Positions 1 through 9,123 of a stretch of DNA of 64,000 nucleotides are shown here, one piece after another (positions within the stretch are counted from its first letter, which is position 1; every line of letters begins with the position of its first letter). The position numbers and the translations under genes are program-made. A model generated the notes under the pieces. It did no database searches. It had not been told where the DNA came from and saw nothing but the letters and a program-made list of their open reading frames with translations. Source of the stretch: Pseudomonas sp. FP453 (GTDB taxonomy: Bacteria; Pseudomonadota; Gammaproteobacteria; Pseudomonadales; Pseudomonadaceae); NCBI RefSeq assembly GCF_030687495.1, contig NZ_CP117435.1:2360501-2424500 (forward strand). The letters run 5' to 3'.

Positions 1-674
1 ACTACCAGGTGTACGGCGGGGTGGGCGACAACAAATACGTCAACGCCTACGTCGGCCAGCGCGCCTCGACCTACCGCGCGAATGCCTCGGCGACCACCGA
101 TGGCAGCACCTACCGCTCGTTCACCGGCGAACTCGACAGCTCGCTGGTGCTGACCCGTCATGGCGTGACCGCCCACGGCAACGGCTCGAACGGCGACACG
201 CGCTTGCTGGTGTCCACCGAAGGCGTGCCCGACGTGACCTTCACCGGCCAGGCGCGCACCAACAGCCGGGGCTACACGGTGATGGACGGCCTGCCGTCGT
301 TCCAGGCCTATGAGGCGCGGGTCAACCTGGAAAAACTGCCGCTGAAGACCGAAGTGTCCAACCCGATCCAGCGCCTGGCACTGACCGAGGGCGCTATCGG
401 CTACGTCAGTTTCGCCGCCGCCCAGGGCCACAACGCCTATGTCGAGCTGATCCAGCAAAACGGCCAGCCGGTGCCTTTCGGCGCCTCGGTCCAGGACAAA
501 CACAACCATAAGGAAGTGGGCATCGTCGGGGAGGCGGGCATCACCTATTTGCTGGGCGCCAAGACCGGCGCCGAACTGGTGGCGCGCTGGGATGACAGCC
601 AGACCTGCGCGCTGGCGGTATTACCCGACGAAGACGTCGTCACCAACGTCGCCACGCCCGTGCGCTGTTTGTGA
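1..674 (+). CDS. Fimbrial outer-membrane usher, C-terminal part (5' end outside window)
   Basis: This is the last ~224 codons of a PapC/FimD-type usher; the reading frame is already open at base 3, so the start lies before the window. Ushers form the outer-membrane pore through which chaperone-bound pilins are assembled. What is visible is the distal beta-barrel end plus the C-terminal plug-side domains: a 'NKYVNAYVGQRAS'-like opening, a GYT(V/M)-type stretch near residue 90, and the terminal domain with VPFGASV and a closing Cys pair (TCALAVLP...VRCL). The assignment is supported by the chaperone and pilin genes that follow 30 bp and 750 bp downstream. I cannot judge whether the missing N-terminal part is intact. 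Confidence 0.85.
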   Translation, partial: YQVYGGVGDNKYVNAYVGQRASTYRANASATTDGSTYRSFTGELDSSLVLTRHGVTAHGNGSNGDTRLLVSTEGVPDVTFTGQARTNSRGYTVMDGLPSFQAYEARVNLEKLPLKTEVSNPIQRLALTEGAIGYVSFAAAQGHNAYVELIQQNGQPVPFGASVQDKHNHKEVGIVGEAGITYLLGAKTGAELVARWDDSQTCALAVLPDEDVVTNVATPVRCL

Positions 675-704
675 CGCCACTTTCAACCCTATTGGAGCAC
701 CCTG

Positions 705-1430
705 ATGTCTCGCATGATGTTTACCCGTTTGGCCCGCCTGGCGCTGGTCTGTGTGCCGTTGGTGGCGAATGCCGCCGTGGTACCCGACCGCACCCGGGTG
801 ATTTTTGAAGAAAGCGCGACCTCGGTCAGCGTCACCGTGAGCAACAAGAACCTGCAACTGCCGTTTGTGGTGCAGTCGTGGATCGAGGACGCCAACGGTA
901 AAAAGATCAGCGCGCCGTTTATGGTGCTGCCGCCGTTGCAGCGCATCGAACCGAATGAAAGCAGCATGCTGCGCATCGTCAAGCTGCCGGAGACCTCGCT
1001 GCCCAAGGACCGCGAGTCGGTGTTCTACCTCAACATCCGCGAGATCCCGCCCAAGAGCGAAGCGGTGAATGCGATGCAGATTGCCCTGCAATCGAAGATC
1101 AAGCTGTTCTACCGCCCGGCGTCGGTGAAGCGCGAACGCGGGGCCGACCTGGCCCAGGGCCTCAACCTGACAATCGACAGCGTCGGCAAGCAGCTGCTGA
1201 TCGACAACCCGACGCCGTTCCACATCACCGTGGTCGGCCTGCTGGCCGGGCCGCAACAGGACAAAATGCCGGTGGAGACCATCATGATCGCCCCCCACAG
1301 CGGCGCACGCTTGCCGTTGAGCAGCCTCACCTTCAGTGAGTTGCGCGTGTCGAACATGAATGATTTCGGCGGCCAGACCGACACCTTGTTCCACTGCGCG
1401 GCCGAGGCATGCAAGGCTGTGGCGCCGTGA
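705..1430 (+). CDS. Periplasmic fimbrial chaperone (PapD/FimC family)
   Basis: A 241-residue protein with an N-terminal signal peptide ending near VANA (about residue 24), followed by the two immunoglobulin-like domains of pilus chaperones. The family signature is plain: DRESVFYLNIREIPP near residue 110, preceded by the G1-strand partner region with RIEPNESSMLRI. The chaperone caps pilin subunits in the periplasm by donor-strand complementation and hands them to the usher encoded just upstream. A ribosome-binding-like GGAG precedes the ATG. Its stop overlaps the start of the next gene by 4 nt, so the usher, chaperone and adhesin genes are almost certainly one operon. Confidence 0.92.
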   Translation: MSRMMFTRLARLALVCVPLVANAAVVPDRTRVIFEESATSVSVTVSNKNLQLPFVVQSWIEDANGKKISAPFMVLPPLQRIEPNESSMLRIVKLPETSLPKDRESVFYLNIREIPPKSEAVNAMQIALQSKIKLFYRPASVKRERGADLAQGLNLTIDSVGKQLLIDNPTPFHITVVGLLAGPQQDKMPVETIMIAPHSGARLPLSSLTFSELRVSNMNDFGGQTDTLFHCAAEACKAVAP

Positions 1431-2446
1431 ACCTCAAGCCGCTGCTGAGGTTGGGGATGGCCGTGCTGATGCTGGGGTTTTCCACGGCATCGTGGGCGCT
1501 GGTGTGCAAGTCGCAGACCGATGGCGATTTTCTCAGCGAATACATCGGCCCGGTGTCGGTGCCGGACACCGTGCCCGACGGCACGATCATCTGGCGTTCG
1601 AAGACCCACGTGGTGCCGGCCAACTGCTGGAAACTGCGGGACATTCACTACAACGAAGACGACCCGATCTATTTCTACGGCAACCCGGCGGGCCTCAATG
1701 CCACGGCCTGGGGCATCGAGTTCGGGCTGGTGTACCGCCAGGTGACGGCATGGGATGGTGATTGGAGTTCCGACCCGACCCAGGGCGTGAACACCGGGTT
1801 TGTGTCCCGTGGCTGCCCAGACGCGACCAACAATGCGGAGATGTTGCCGTGCTCGTTGGCCACGCCGAACATTGCGTTCCAGGTGGTGATCCGCAAGCGC
1901 GGGCTGCTGCCGTTGCAACGCCCGTCGCAGGATACGTATGACGTGTTCCAGTTTGACGGCCAGTACGGCCTCAATGGCGGCATGGGCAACCCGTTCAACA
2001 ACTTCCGTTTCAAGCTCAGTGGCTTGCAGAACATTGTCGGCACGGCCTGCACAGTGGATGTCACCGTGACGCCGGAACCCGGCATCGTCGACTTCGGCGT
2101 GATCCAGAAAACCGCCACCGGGTTGTCACCGGTCAACCCCACCAAGCCCTTCAGCCTGGCGTTGGAGAAAAAATGCAGCAGCGCGATCAACATCGGCGCC
2201 ACCCTGGTGACGGCCAATCAGCAGGGCCAATACACGGTCCTGCCGGCGGCCGACAGCCAGTTTGGCATCCAGGTGCATGATGCCCACAATGCGTTGGTGC
2301 CGATCAACGAGCCCTTCCCGCTGGCGACGTTTGCGGCGGATGTCAGCCATATCGACGTGCCGTTCAGCGCGACGGTGGTGTCGCTGGGCGATCCCGAGGT
2401 GGGTGCGTTCGAGGCGGTGATGGTGGTGCAGGTCATTTACTACTGA
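1427..2446 (+). CDS. Fimbrial adhesin/minor pilin
   Basis: A secreted two-domain fimbrial subunit of about 339 residues. I prefer the GTG at 1427, which overlaps the chaperone stop (GTGA) and gives a short signal peptide (positively charged start, hydrophobic core, cleavage after SWA); an in-frame ATG at 1409 would add six residues. The C-terminal ~140 residues look like a pilin domain: CTVDVTVTPEPGIVDFG, a second Cys in LEKKCSS, and a beta-rich end closing on a penultimate Tyr, as expected for donor-strand exchange. The N-terminal domain (with CWKLRDI and further Cys) is likely the receptor-binding part, making this the tip adhesin. Receptor unknown. Confidence 0.75.
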   Translation: MNLKPLLRLGMAVLMLGFSTASWALVCKSQTDGDFLSEYIGPVSVPDTVPDGTIIWRSKTHVVPANCWKLRDIHYNEDDPIYFYGNPAGLNATAWGIEFGLVYRQVTAWDGDWSSDPTQGVNTGFVSRGCPDATNNAEMLPCSLATPNIAFQVVIRKRGLLPLQRPSQDTYDVFQFDGQYGLNGGMGNPFNNFRFKLSGLQNIVGTACTVDVTVTPEPGIVDFGVIQKTATGLSPVNPTKPFSLALEKKCSSAINIGATLVTANQQGQYTVLPAADSQFGIQVHDAHNALVPINEPFPLATFAADVSHIDVPFSATVVSLGDPEVGAFEAVMVVQVIYY

Positions 2447-2461
2447 GCCTGCCCCCACAGG

Positions 2462-3727
2462 TTAGAAGCTTGCTTTGACCTGCAAGCCGAGGACCAGCGC
2501 GTTGTCGATGTTGTCCCCGGAAAACGCCCCCGGCTCGATGATGTATTGCACATCCGGGCGCAAGGTCAGCCAGGGCGTGGCCTGGTAGCCGTAGCTCAGT
2601 TCGATCAACTGCTCGGCGTTGTTCAGGTTGGGGTAGTCGTTGCCGGCATTCAACGCCGCCAGTTCCTGCACATCGCGGCTGCGCGGGTTGGGCACCGCAC
2701 CGCCATAACCGAGGGCGACGGTGTCGCGCGGGCGGCCGTCGAACGGTTTGTACAGCACCACACCTGCGCCATACCACTTGGTGAACGGCGCGGCGGCGGT
2801 GCTGGCCGCCGAGTATTGGCCGAAGGCGTGCAGCACGCGGCCGGCGGATGAATCCGACGCCCACACGGCTTGATCGATCAGCAGGTAATGGCCGCTGCGC
2901 CCGCTGACTTCTTTATTGCTACCGATGCGTTTGACGTCCGAGCTGTCGTAGTAATAGCCCAGCTTGTACTCACCCGGCAGGCGGCCTGCTTGCTTGTAGA
3001 CTAACTCGATGGGCACCACGGTACCGGTGGTGTGCTTGGGCGTCAGGTGCCAGGCGCGGCTGGAGTTGCCGTTGCTTTCCGGGTCGACGTTGAAGGCTGC
3101 CACGCGCAACTGCCAGCTCGGCGCGAAGTCGTATTTGACCCGTGCACCGAGGCGCGCATTCGGGTAGTTGGTCCAGCCGCTGCCACCGGACATGTTCAGC
3201 GGGTGGCCGCAGAAACCGGCATTCATGAAGTTGCACAGGATGCCGCTGTCGAGGCCGCCGAGGTCGTTGCCCATGGCCATGTAGCCCAGCTTGACGTTCA
3301 GCGCCGGGGTAAACAGGGTGCGCTCGTAGCTCAGCTCGGTGAGGCGGGTGTAGAGGCCGCCGTAGTTTTCCTGGATCGGCAGGCGGTTGCCCACCAGGTC
3401 TTCGGAAGCGCTGTTGCCGCGACGGTCGTTGATGGTGAGCTGGATGCGGTCGCCATTGTTGAAACCGTAGAGCTTGCCCAGGTCGAACTGCACGCCAAGC
3501 TTGAGGTTTTGCGAGTAGCGCGCCGAGCGGTGCTGGCCGCCGTGGGCGTTGTAGGCGGTCTCGCCGCTGTAGTCGCCGGTGAAGCGGATGCCGCTGTCTT
3601 CCAGTTCGCGGCGCAGGCCGCCCCAGTCGCCGGTCAGGGTGCTGTCATCGGCTTGCACGGGCAGGGCGGCGCTCAGGGCAACGCCCAGCAACAGGCGCCC
3701 GAAGGGGATATGAGAAGTGGGGGTCAT
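2462..3727 (-). CDS. oprB: Carbohydrate-selective porin OprB
   Basis: A 421-residue outer-membrane protein with a cleavable signal peptide (ends near LPVQA). The mature start reads DDSTLTGDWGGLRRELEDSGI, the hallmark opening of OprB porins, and the rest is a 16-strand-type beta barrel ending in Phe (VKASF), as required for outer-membrane insertion. OprB lets glucose and other sugars into the periplasm. It lies 58 bp downstream of gcd on the same strand, so porin and periplasmic glucose oxidation are probably co-expressed; a strong hairpin in the gap may tune the ratio. Whether this is the main OprB or a paralogue cannot be said from this window. Confidence 0.9.
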   Translation of the reverse strand: MTPTSHIPFGRLLLGVALSAALPVQADDSTLTGDWGGLRRELEDSGIRFTGDYSGETAYNAHGGQHRSARYSQNLKLGVQFDLGKLYGFNNGDRIQLTINDRRGNSASEDLVGNRLPIQENYGGLYTRLTELSYERTLFTPALNVKLGYMAMGNDLGGLDSGILCNFMNAGFCGHPLNMSGGSGWTNYPNARLGARVKYDFAPSWQLRVAAFNVDPESNGNSSRAWHLTPKHTTGTVVPIELVYKQAGRLPGEYKLGYYYDSSDVKRIGSNKEVSGRSGHYLLIDQAVWASDSSAGRVLHAFGQYSAASTAAAPFTKWYGAGVVLYKPFDGRPRDTVALGYGGAVPNPRSRDVQELAALNAGNDYPNLNNAEQLIELSYGYQATPWLTLRPDVQYIIEPGAFSGDNIDNALVLGLQVKASF

Positions 3728-3748
3728 GCGGGTTCTTCCAGACAGAAA

Positions 3749-3772
3749 GCGCGGTGCGGGGGAGCACCGCGC
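3749..3772 (-). terminator. Hairpin between gcd and oprB
   Basis: A perfect 9-bp inverted repeat (GCGCGGTGC / GCACCGCGC, 6-nt loop). On the minus strand it is followed by TTTCTGT, a poor U-tract. It could end part of gcd transcription, or stabilise the 3' end of the gcd message after processing. Confidence 0.5.
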
Positions 3773-3784
3773 TGGATCGAGGGG

Positions 3785-6193
3785 TTAAGGCAGGGCGTAG
3801 GCGATCACGTAGTCGCCACGGTCAGTGGACTGGCGTGCGCCGCCAGCGGTGATGACCACGTACTGCTTGCCGGTTTTCGGCGACACGTAGGTCATCGGGC
3901 CACCCTGGCTGCCGACGGGCAGGCGGGCTTTCCAGATTTCATCACCATTGGCGCTGTTGAAGGCGCGCAGGTAGAAGTCCTGGGTGCCGGCGATAAAGAT
4001 CAGGCCGCCCTGGGTGGACAGTGTGCCGCCGAGGGTCGGCAGGCCGATCTTGATCGGCAGGTGCATGCGGATACCCAGCGGGCCGGTGTCTTCAACGGTG
4101 CCCACCGGCACTTGCCAGGCGACTTTCTGCGTCTTCATGTCGATGGCGGTCAGGGTGCCGAACGGCGGCGCCTGGCACGGAATGCCGGCCACCGAGAGGA
4201 AGCGGTTTTTGTTCACCGCATACGGCGTGCCCTTGAGCGGTACGGCGCCCATGCCGGTGTTCAGCGCTTCGCCACCGGACGAGGATTGCGCCTTGTTCTG
4301 CGACGGCACCATCTGGATCCACAGGCCCAGGCGCATGTCGTTGACGAAGATAAAGCCATGCACCGGGTCGGTGGAAAGGCTGCCCCAGTTCATGCCGCCC
4401 AGGGAACCCGGGAAGCTCAGGGATTTATCGGTGCCCGGCGCGGTGTACAGGCCGTCGTAGCGCATGCCCTTGAAGTCGATGCGGCACAGCAACTGGTCGT
4501 ACGGCGTGGCGCCCCACATGTCCGATTCGGTCAGGGTTTGCGCACCGATCTGCGGCATGCCGAGGGATTTCGGCTGGGTCGGCGAGTACGGTTCGTTGGG
4601 GATGTTGGCGGCCTTGACCGGCACTTCCTGCACGTCGGTCAGCGGCTTGCCGGTGGCGCGGTCGAGCACGTAGATCTGCCCGGCCTTGGTGCCGATCACC
4701 ACCGCAGGCACGGCTTTGTCGGTGCCCGGCGCGGTGAAATCGATCAGGCTTGGCTGCATCGGCAGGTCGAAGTCCCAGAGGTCATTGTGGACGGTCTGGT
4801 ACACCCACTTTTCCGCGCCGGTGGAGGCGTCGAGCGCCAGCACGGAAGCGCCGTATTTGTGGTTCAGCTGCGTGCGCTCAACGCCGTAGATGTCGGTGGA
4901 CGAGCTGCCCATCGGCAGGAACAGGGTGTTCATCAGCGGGTCGTAGGACATCGGCGCCCAGCTGTTCGGCGTGCTGCGCACGTAGGTGCTGCCGTCGGCC
5001 GGGGCGTTTTTGTCTTCCGGGTTGCCCGGGTCGAAGGCCCAGCGCATTTTCCCGGTGATCACGTCGAAGCCACGGATCACGCCGCCGGGCATGTCGGTCT
5101 GCACGTTGTCGGCAACGCGGCCGCCAACAACCACGGTGGTGCCGGCGATCAGCGGGGCGGAGGACAGTTGGTAGTAGCTGTCCGGTACGTTACCCAGGCC
5201 GGCTTTCAAATCCACTTGGCCGTGGGTGCCGAAGTCTTCGCAGAATTTGCCGGTGTCGGCATCCACGGCGATCAGGCGCGCGTCGATGGTGTTGGTCAGC
5301 AGGCGACGCTGGCACTGCGCACCGGCAGGGACGCTGGCGGCAATGATCGGCGAACTGTTGGGTTGGGTCGGCTGGGCAATCGGCGCGGTGGCGTCGAAGT
5401 AGGCCATGCCCCGGCAACGCTGCCACACCGCCGACTTGGCGTTGACTTCGTTCTTCCACAGCTCTTTGCCGGTGTCGGCGTCGAGGGCGATCAGATTGTT
5501 GTGCGGGGTGCAGATGAACACCTTGTTGCCGATCTGCAGGGGCGTCAGCTGGTCTTCGGCGCCGTTGCCGTCGCTGATGGCGACGTCACCGGTGTGGTAG
5601 GTCCACGCCACTTTCAGCTTGTTGACGGTGTCGCGGTTGATCTGGTCCAGCGCGGCGAAGCGGCTGCCACCTTCGGTGTTGCCGTAGTGCGCCCAGTCTT
5701 TCTGCGCATCGGCCGGGCTCACCGGGGTGATGCCAGGGCCGGCACCGGTGGGCGCCACGCTTGGGTGGGCGACAAACATATTGCCCGCCGCGACCACCAC
5801 GCCAACAGCCAGCACGCCGGCCACGCCATAGGCGGCGCGTGCCGGGCGGCCGACCAGCCAAGGGTAGACCAGGGCCACCACCATGCCGATCGCCGCGAAC
5901 ATGAACACCCGCGAGAACAGCGGCCAGAACACCAGGCCGACATCCGCTACCGCCCAGATGGCCGTGCCGACCAGGAACGCGGCGAACAACCACGCACCGG
6001 CCGGCTTGCGGCAGGCGATCAGCAGGCCGGAAAGGGCCATGGCCAGGCCGCCGATCAGGAAGTACAGCGAGCCACCGAGGCTGGCCAGTTTGACGCCGCC
6101 AACGGCCAGCGCCACGCCGAGCAGGGCGATGATCACGCCCAGGCCCAGCAGGATAAATCTAGGGACGCCAGCGGCGCGCGATGCTCGTTTCAT
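3785..6193 (-). CDS. gcd: Membrane-bound PQQ-dependent glucose dehydrogenase
   Basis: An ~802-residue quinoprotein that oxidises glucose to gluconolactone on the periplasmic side and passes electrons to ubiquinone. The first ~140 residues form five hydrophobic segments, the membrane anchor of Gcd. The periplasmic part starts with the typical DWAHYGNTEGGSRFAALDQIN motif and continues as an eight-bladed propeller with repeated W-motifs (AWTYHTGD, ELWKNEV, MRWAFDPG, EKWVYQTVHNDLWDFD, EIWKARLP). The HNDLWDFD stretch contains the conserved Asp near PQQ. Length matches the family. The ATG at 6193 is preferred; an upstream TTG at 6223 has no better ribosome site. It is first in a likely two-gene unit with oprB. 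Periplasmic oxidation of arabinose by Gcd could also feed the arabinose island further along. Confidence 0.95.
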   Translation of the reverse strand: MKRASRAAGVPRFILLGLGVIIALLGVALAVGGVKLASLGGSLYFLIGGLAMALSGLLIACRKPAGAWLFAAFLVGTAIWAVADVGLVFWPLFSRVFMFAAIGMVVALVYPWLVGRPARAAYGVAGVLAVGVVVAAGNMFVAHPSVAPTGAGPGITPVSPADAQKDWAHYGNTEGGSRFAALDQINRDTVNKLKVAWTYHTGDVAISDGNGAEDQLTPLQIGNKVFICTPHNNLIALDADTGKELWKNEVNAKSAVWQRCRGMAYFDATAPIAQPTQPNSSPIIAASVPAGAQCQRRLLTNTIDARLIAVDADTGKFCEDFGTHGQVDLKAGLGNVPDSYYQLSSAPLIAGTTVVVGGRVADNVQTDMPGGVIRGFDVITGKMRWAFDPGNPEDKNAPADGSTYVRSTPNSWAPMSYDPLMNTLFLPMGSSSTDIYGVERTQLNHKYGASVLALDASTGAEKWVYQTVHNDLWDFDLPMQPSLIDFTAPGTDKAVPAVVIGTKAGQIYVLDRATGKPLTDVQEVPVKAANIPNEPYSPTQPKSLGMPQIGAQTLTESDMWGATPYDQLLCRIDFKGMRYDGLYTAPGTDKSLSFPGSLGGMNWGSLSTDPVHGFIFVNDMRLGLWIQMVPSQNKAQSSSGGEALNTGMGAVPLKGTPYAVNKNRFLSVAGIPCQAPPFGTLTAIDMKTQKVAWQVPVGTVEDTGPLGIRMHLPIKIGLPTLGGTLSTQGGLIFIAGTQDFYLRAFNSANGDEIWKARLPVGSQGGPMTYVSPKTGKQYVVITAGGARQSTDRGDYVIAYALP

Positions 6194-6373
6194 ATCGATA
6201 AATGCTCGAAGGTGAGAGGGCAAAGACGCGATTTTAGCAAGATAAGTAACTAGTTAGTACATTAGAGTCCTGCAATAGACTATTACAGTTGCTGCGATGA
6301 TGCGGTGTGGCCAAATGTCGCCCAGGGTGCGATGTGCATCGCACCCAGCTGCTGCACGCGTCTGCTAGAGACT

Positions 6374-7102
6374 TTAGACGGGTTTTTTGCCGTGTGCGGC
6401 GGCGTCATCGGCGAGGGCATCGCCACCCAGGCTGCGGGTCAGCTCGACGGCAGCTTGCTGGAACAGCGGGTGCAGGGTCTGCGCTTGCTCGGCGGTCAGG
6501 CGGCTGGCGGGGCCGGACAGCACCAGGGCGCCGATGAGGTTTTCGCCGGGGCCGAAGATCGGCAGGGCCATGGACGCGGCGTGGGGGTCGGTGGCGCCGT
6601 GGGAGAAGATCGGCTTGATCATCTTTGCGGCCAGCGAGTAGGGCGTGCGCAACGCTTCGGCTCCTGCGGCGCCGTCCATGGGGCGGGTGTCGCCCGGTTG
6701 CAGGTGCAGGCGCAGGTGGTGGGGCGAGTTCACCCGGTACAGGCACATGCGATAGGCGCCGTGGCGTACGTAGAAGGAGGCGGTTTCGCCGGTTTCCTGG
6801 GTCAGGCGGTGCAGCAGCGGGGTGATGTGGCGTTCGAGGTCGAGGCCGTCCTGGTAGACGGTGTTCAGGCGCATGATTTCGGTGGCCAGTTGATAACGGC
6901 CGTCCGCGAGGCGGGTGATCAGGCCGTGGTCTTCCAGGGACACCATCAGGCGCATGATGGTGCTTTTGACCAGCCCGGTGCGGGCGGCCAGTTCGGCCAG
7001 TTCCAGGGCGGTGTCGCCCATCTTGAAGGCGGTGAGCACGGTGAGCACCCGATCGGCCGAAGCCACCCCGGTGACTGCGGGGCGTGGGCGGGTTTTTACC
7101 AT
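6374..7102 (-). CDS. IclR family transcriptional regulator
   Basis: A 242-residue regulator with a winged helix-turn-helix at the N-terminus (ADRVLTVLTAFKMGDTALELAELAARTGLVKSTIMRLMVSLEDHGLI, about residues 14-60) and the C-terminal effector domain of the IclR family (SFYVRHGAYRMCLYRVNS...). The ATG at 7102 is chosen because AGGAG lies 7 nt upstream. It probably controls the leftward MFS and hydroxyacid dehydrogenase genes and the divergent RraA-type gene beyond them, with which it shares the locus. A short palindrome just upstream of its start suggests autoregulation. The ligand is unknown. Confidence 0.88.
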   Translation of the reverse strand: MVKTRPRPAVTGVASADRVLTVLTAFKMGDTALELAELAARTGLVKSTIMRLMVSLEDHGLITRLADGRYQLATEIMRLNTVYQDGLDLERHITPLLHRLTQETGETASFYVRHGAYRMCLYRVNSPHHLRLHLQPGDTRPMDGAAGAEALRTPYSLAAKMIKPIFSHGATDPHAASMALPIFGPGENLIGALVLSGPASRLTAEQAQTLHPLFQQAAVELTRSLGGDALADDAAAHGKKPV

Positions 7103-7132
7103 GGGGTGCTCCTTGTTGGGGGTAGGCTGCAA

Positions 7133-7144
7133 AATACTGGTATT
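7133..7144. promoter_or_regulatory. Palindrome upstream of the IclR regulator gene
   Basis: AATAC-TG-GTATT, a perfect 12-bp dyad centred about 36 bp upstream of the regulator start codon. This position suits an autoregulatory operator; no binding evidence exists in the sequence alone. Confidence 0.35.
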
Positions 7145-7302
7145 GGCGGGTGGGGGCAATCTTGGGTGTTCTCGGTTATTGCGCGATCCCATTGTGGGAG
7201 CGGGCTTGCTCGCGAAGACGGCCTGTCAGGCGACTGAGTTGTTATTGGTTACACACCGCTCCAGGGTGGGAGCTGGCTTGCCTGCGATGGCGGTCTGTGG
7301 GT

Positions 7303-7600
7303 GTACATATCCGTTATTTGGGTAACGGCGGCTATTGGTTCCGCCCTTACGGCGGCTCACTTTTGAGAAGCGCAAAAGTAAGCAAAACGCTCTTGCCCCA
7401 ACACTCGGCACCTCGCCCTGGCTCGGTGTGCCCGTAATCCGACATGGATTTGGGAGGCCGCCGCCACGCGCCATCCATGGCGCGGGGCGGCTAAACCGGC
7501 ATCCCTGCCGGTTTACCCCCCAAATCCATGTCGAATTCCGGCCAGCGTGTTTAACGGGGCGCCCAAAATCAAAAGCAAAGCGAGGCGGCCTAGTAGCCGA
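7303..7600. repeat. Structured ~300-bp repeat, copy 1
   Basis: This gap between the IclR gene and the MFS gene holds no protein gene. It shares conserved flanks with 53425-53725. Its core is a 14-bp perfect stem (7441-7454 with 7519-7532) enclosing two hairpins: one with arms 7457-7462/7486-7491 and 7467-7474/7477-7484, the other 7492-7501/7506-7515. Upstream are smaller hairpins (CCGCC/GGCGG, CTTTTG/CAAAAG). Open frames here are by-products of the repeat. The arms differ from copy 2 but still pair. Confidence 0.8.
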
Positions 7601-7628
7601 CCTGATCTCTGGAGCTGGCGCGTTTCTC

Positions 7629-7728
7629 TGTGGGAGCTGGCTTGCCTGCGATGGCATCAACTGGGTGTGCCTGATGTACCGAGGTGCCTGCATCGCAGGC
7701 AAGCCAGCTCCCACAGCCAGCTCCCACA
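7629..7728. repeat. REP doublet (inverted pair)
   Basis: GTGGGAGCTGGCTTGCCTGC and its inverted complement 40 bp further on (ending 7715), followed by a partial duplicate of the right end up to the MFS stop. Two unpaired REP copies lie at about 7194 and 7266. Confidence 0.85.
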
Positions 7729-7729
7729 G

Positions 7730-9058
7730 TCAGCTGGCGTTGGCCGCTTTGTTGAACGCCACGGTTTCCTTCATCTGCTTGCGCCCCATCAACAACACCA
7801 TCACCGCGCCCGCCGCACACAGCGCCGCCAGTGGCAGCAGTGCCAGCGCATAACTGCCGGTGGCGTGATGAATGGTGCCGTACACATTGACCATGATCCC
7901 GCCACCAATCAGGTTCGCCATCGCGCCCACAGCGGCCAAACCAGCGGCAGCGGTGGAGGAGGAGAGCCAGGTGGATACCAGCGCCCAGAAGGGGCCTTTC
8001 ATGGAGTACGCACCGATCAGCACCATCGACAACATGCACACCGTCGCCACCAGCGAAGACGTCACCAGCGCCAGCAGCAAGCCTGCGGTGATCAGCAGCA
8101 AGGTGGTCGCGGTGTGCCAGCGGCGTTCGCCGGTCTTGTCGGAGCTGCGGCCCCACAGGATCATCAGGATCGATGCCAGCCCGTAAGGAATGGCGTTGAC
8201 CATGCCGATTTCCAGGTTGCTCAGGCCAAACGTCTTGAGCAGTTGCGGGGCCCACACGCTCATGGTGCTGCCCGCCGCCGAGGCGCCGGAGTAGATCAGT
8301 GCCAGCACCCAGATGTGTTTGTGGCGCAGCAATTTCCACAGCGAGATGTGCCCGATGGCCGTCTTGCGGCTGCGCTCTTCGTCGAGGCGGCTGGTGAGCC
8401 AGTGGCGTTGCTCATGGCTCAGCCATTTGGCTTGCTCAGGGCGGTCCGTCAGCACGAACAGGCAGGCGATGCCCAGCAGTACGGCGGGAATCCCTTCGAT
8501 GATGAACAGCCAGTGCCAGCCGCGCATGCCGAACCAGCCGTCCATGCTCAACAGCAGGCCGGACAGTGGCGAGCCGATGAAGTTGGCGCCGGGAATCGCC
8601 ACCATGAAGATTGCGACCATACGCCCACGGTACGCGGCGGGCAGCCAGTAAGTGAGGTACAGCAGCACGCCAGGGAAGAATCCGGCCTCGGCCGCGCCCA
8701 GCAGAAAGCGCATCACGTACAGCGAGTTGGCGCCGGTGACAAACGCAGTGCCGGCAGAAATCAGGCCCCAGGTGATCATGATCCGCGCAATCCACACCCG
8801 CGCGCCGAAGCGTTGCAGGGCCAGGTTGCTCGGCACTTCCACCAGGAAGTAGGAGACAAAAAACAGGCTGCTGGCAAAGCCGAAGATCGCCGGGGTCAGG
8901 CCCAGGTCCTGGTTCATCTGCAACGAAGCCATGCCGATATTGCCGCGATCGATGATCGCCAGCAGGTAGCAGAGGATCAGGAACGGCAATAGCCGCCACG
9001 CCACCTTGCGCATGGTTGAGCGCTCGATGGCGCTGATGTCGGTAGAACTGATGGACAT
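7730..9058 (-). CDS. MFS transporter, anion:cation symporter type
   Basis: A 442-residue inner-membrane transporter with about 12 hydrophobic segments and the typical opening of the ACS/phthalate-permease subfamily: WRLLPFLILCYLLAIIDRGNIGMASLQMNQDLGLTP, with the D-R-x-N motif in helix 1. The central loop (residues ~205-235, WLTSRLDEERSRKTAIGH) is hydrophilic as usual. Such carriers import organic acids, hexuronates or aromatic acids with protons. It is 65 bp downstream of a D-2-hydroxyacid dehydrogenase on the same strand, so the imported acid may be the substrate of that enzyme or of the nearby RraA-type aldolase. A GGGAGAG site precedes the ATG. Confidence 0.9.
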   Translation of the reverse strand: MSISSTDISAIERSTMRKVAWRLLPFLILCYLLAIIDRGNIGMASLQMNQDLGLTPAIFGFASSLFFVSYFLVEVPSNLALQRFGARVWIARIMITWGLISAGTAFVTGANSLYVMRFLLGAAEAGFFPGVLLYLTYWLPAAYRGRMVAIFMVAIPGANFIGSPLSGLLLSMDGWFGMRGWHWLFIIEGIPAVLLGIACLFVLTDRPEQAKWLSHEQRHWLTSRLDEERSRKTAIGHISLWKLLRHKHIWVLALIYSGASAAGSTMSVWAPQLLKTFGLSNLEIGMVNAIPYGLASILMILWGRSSDKTGERRWHTATTLLLITAGLLLALVTSSLVATVCMLSMVLIGAYSMKGPFWALVSTWLSSSTAAAGLAAVGAMANLIGGGIMVNVYGTIHHATGSYALALLPLAALCAAGAVMVLLMGRKQMKETVAFNKAANAS

Positions 9059-9123
9059 GACTCTCTCCCGTTTTGTTTTTTTTGGAGAAGCGTGATGGGC
9101 CCGCGATTACCGCGCGGGCGATG

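Noticed and set aside
3032..6253. A long open frame on the plus strand opposite gcd and oprB
   Set aside because: It is a GC-rich antisense shadow; the minus strand carries the complete conserved Gcd and OprB motifs, and the plus-strand product has biased His/Val/Ala/Gly composition.
7226..7853. Small proteins on both strands in the IclR-MFS gap
   Set aside because: They lie entirely within REP and the structured repeat; the same kind of frames appears at the second repeat copy, so they reflect repeat sequence and not genes.
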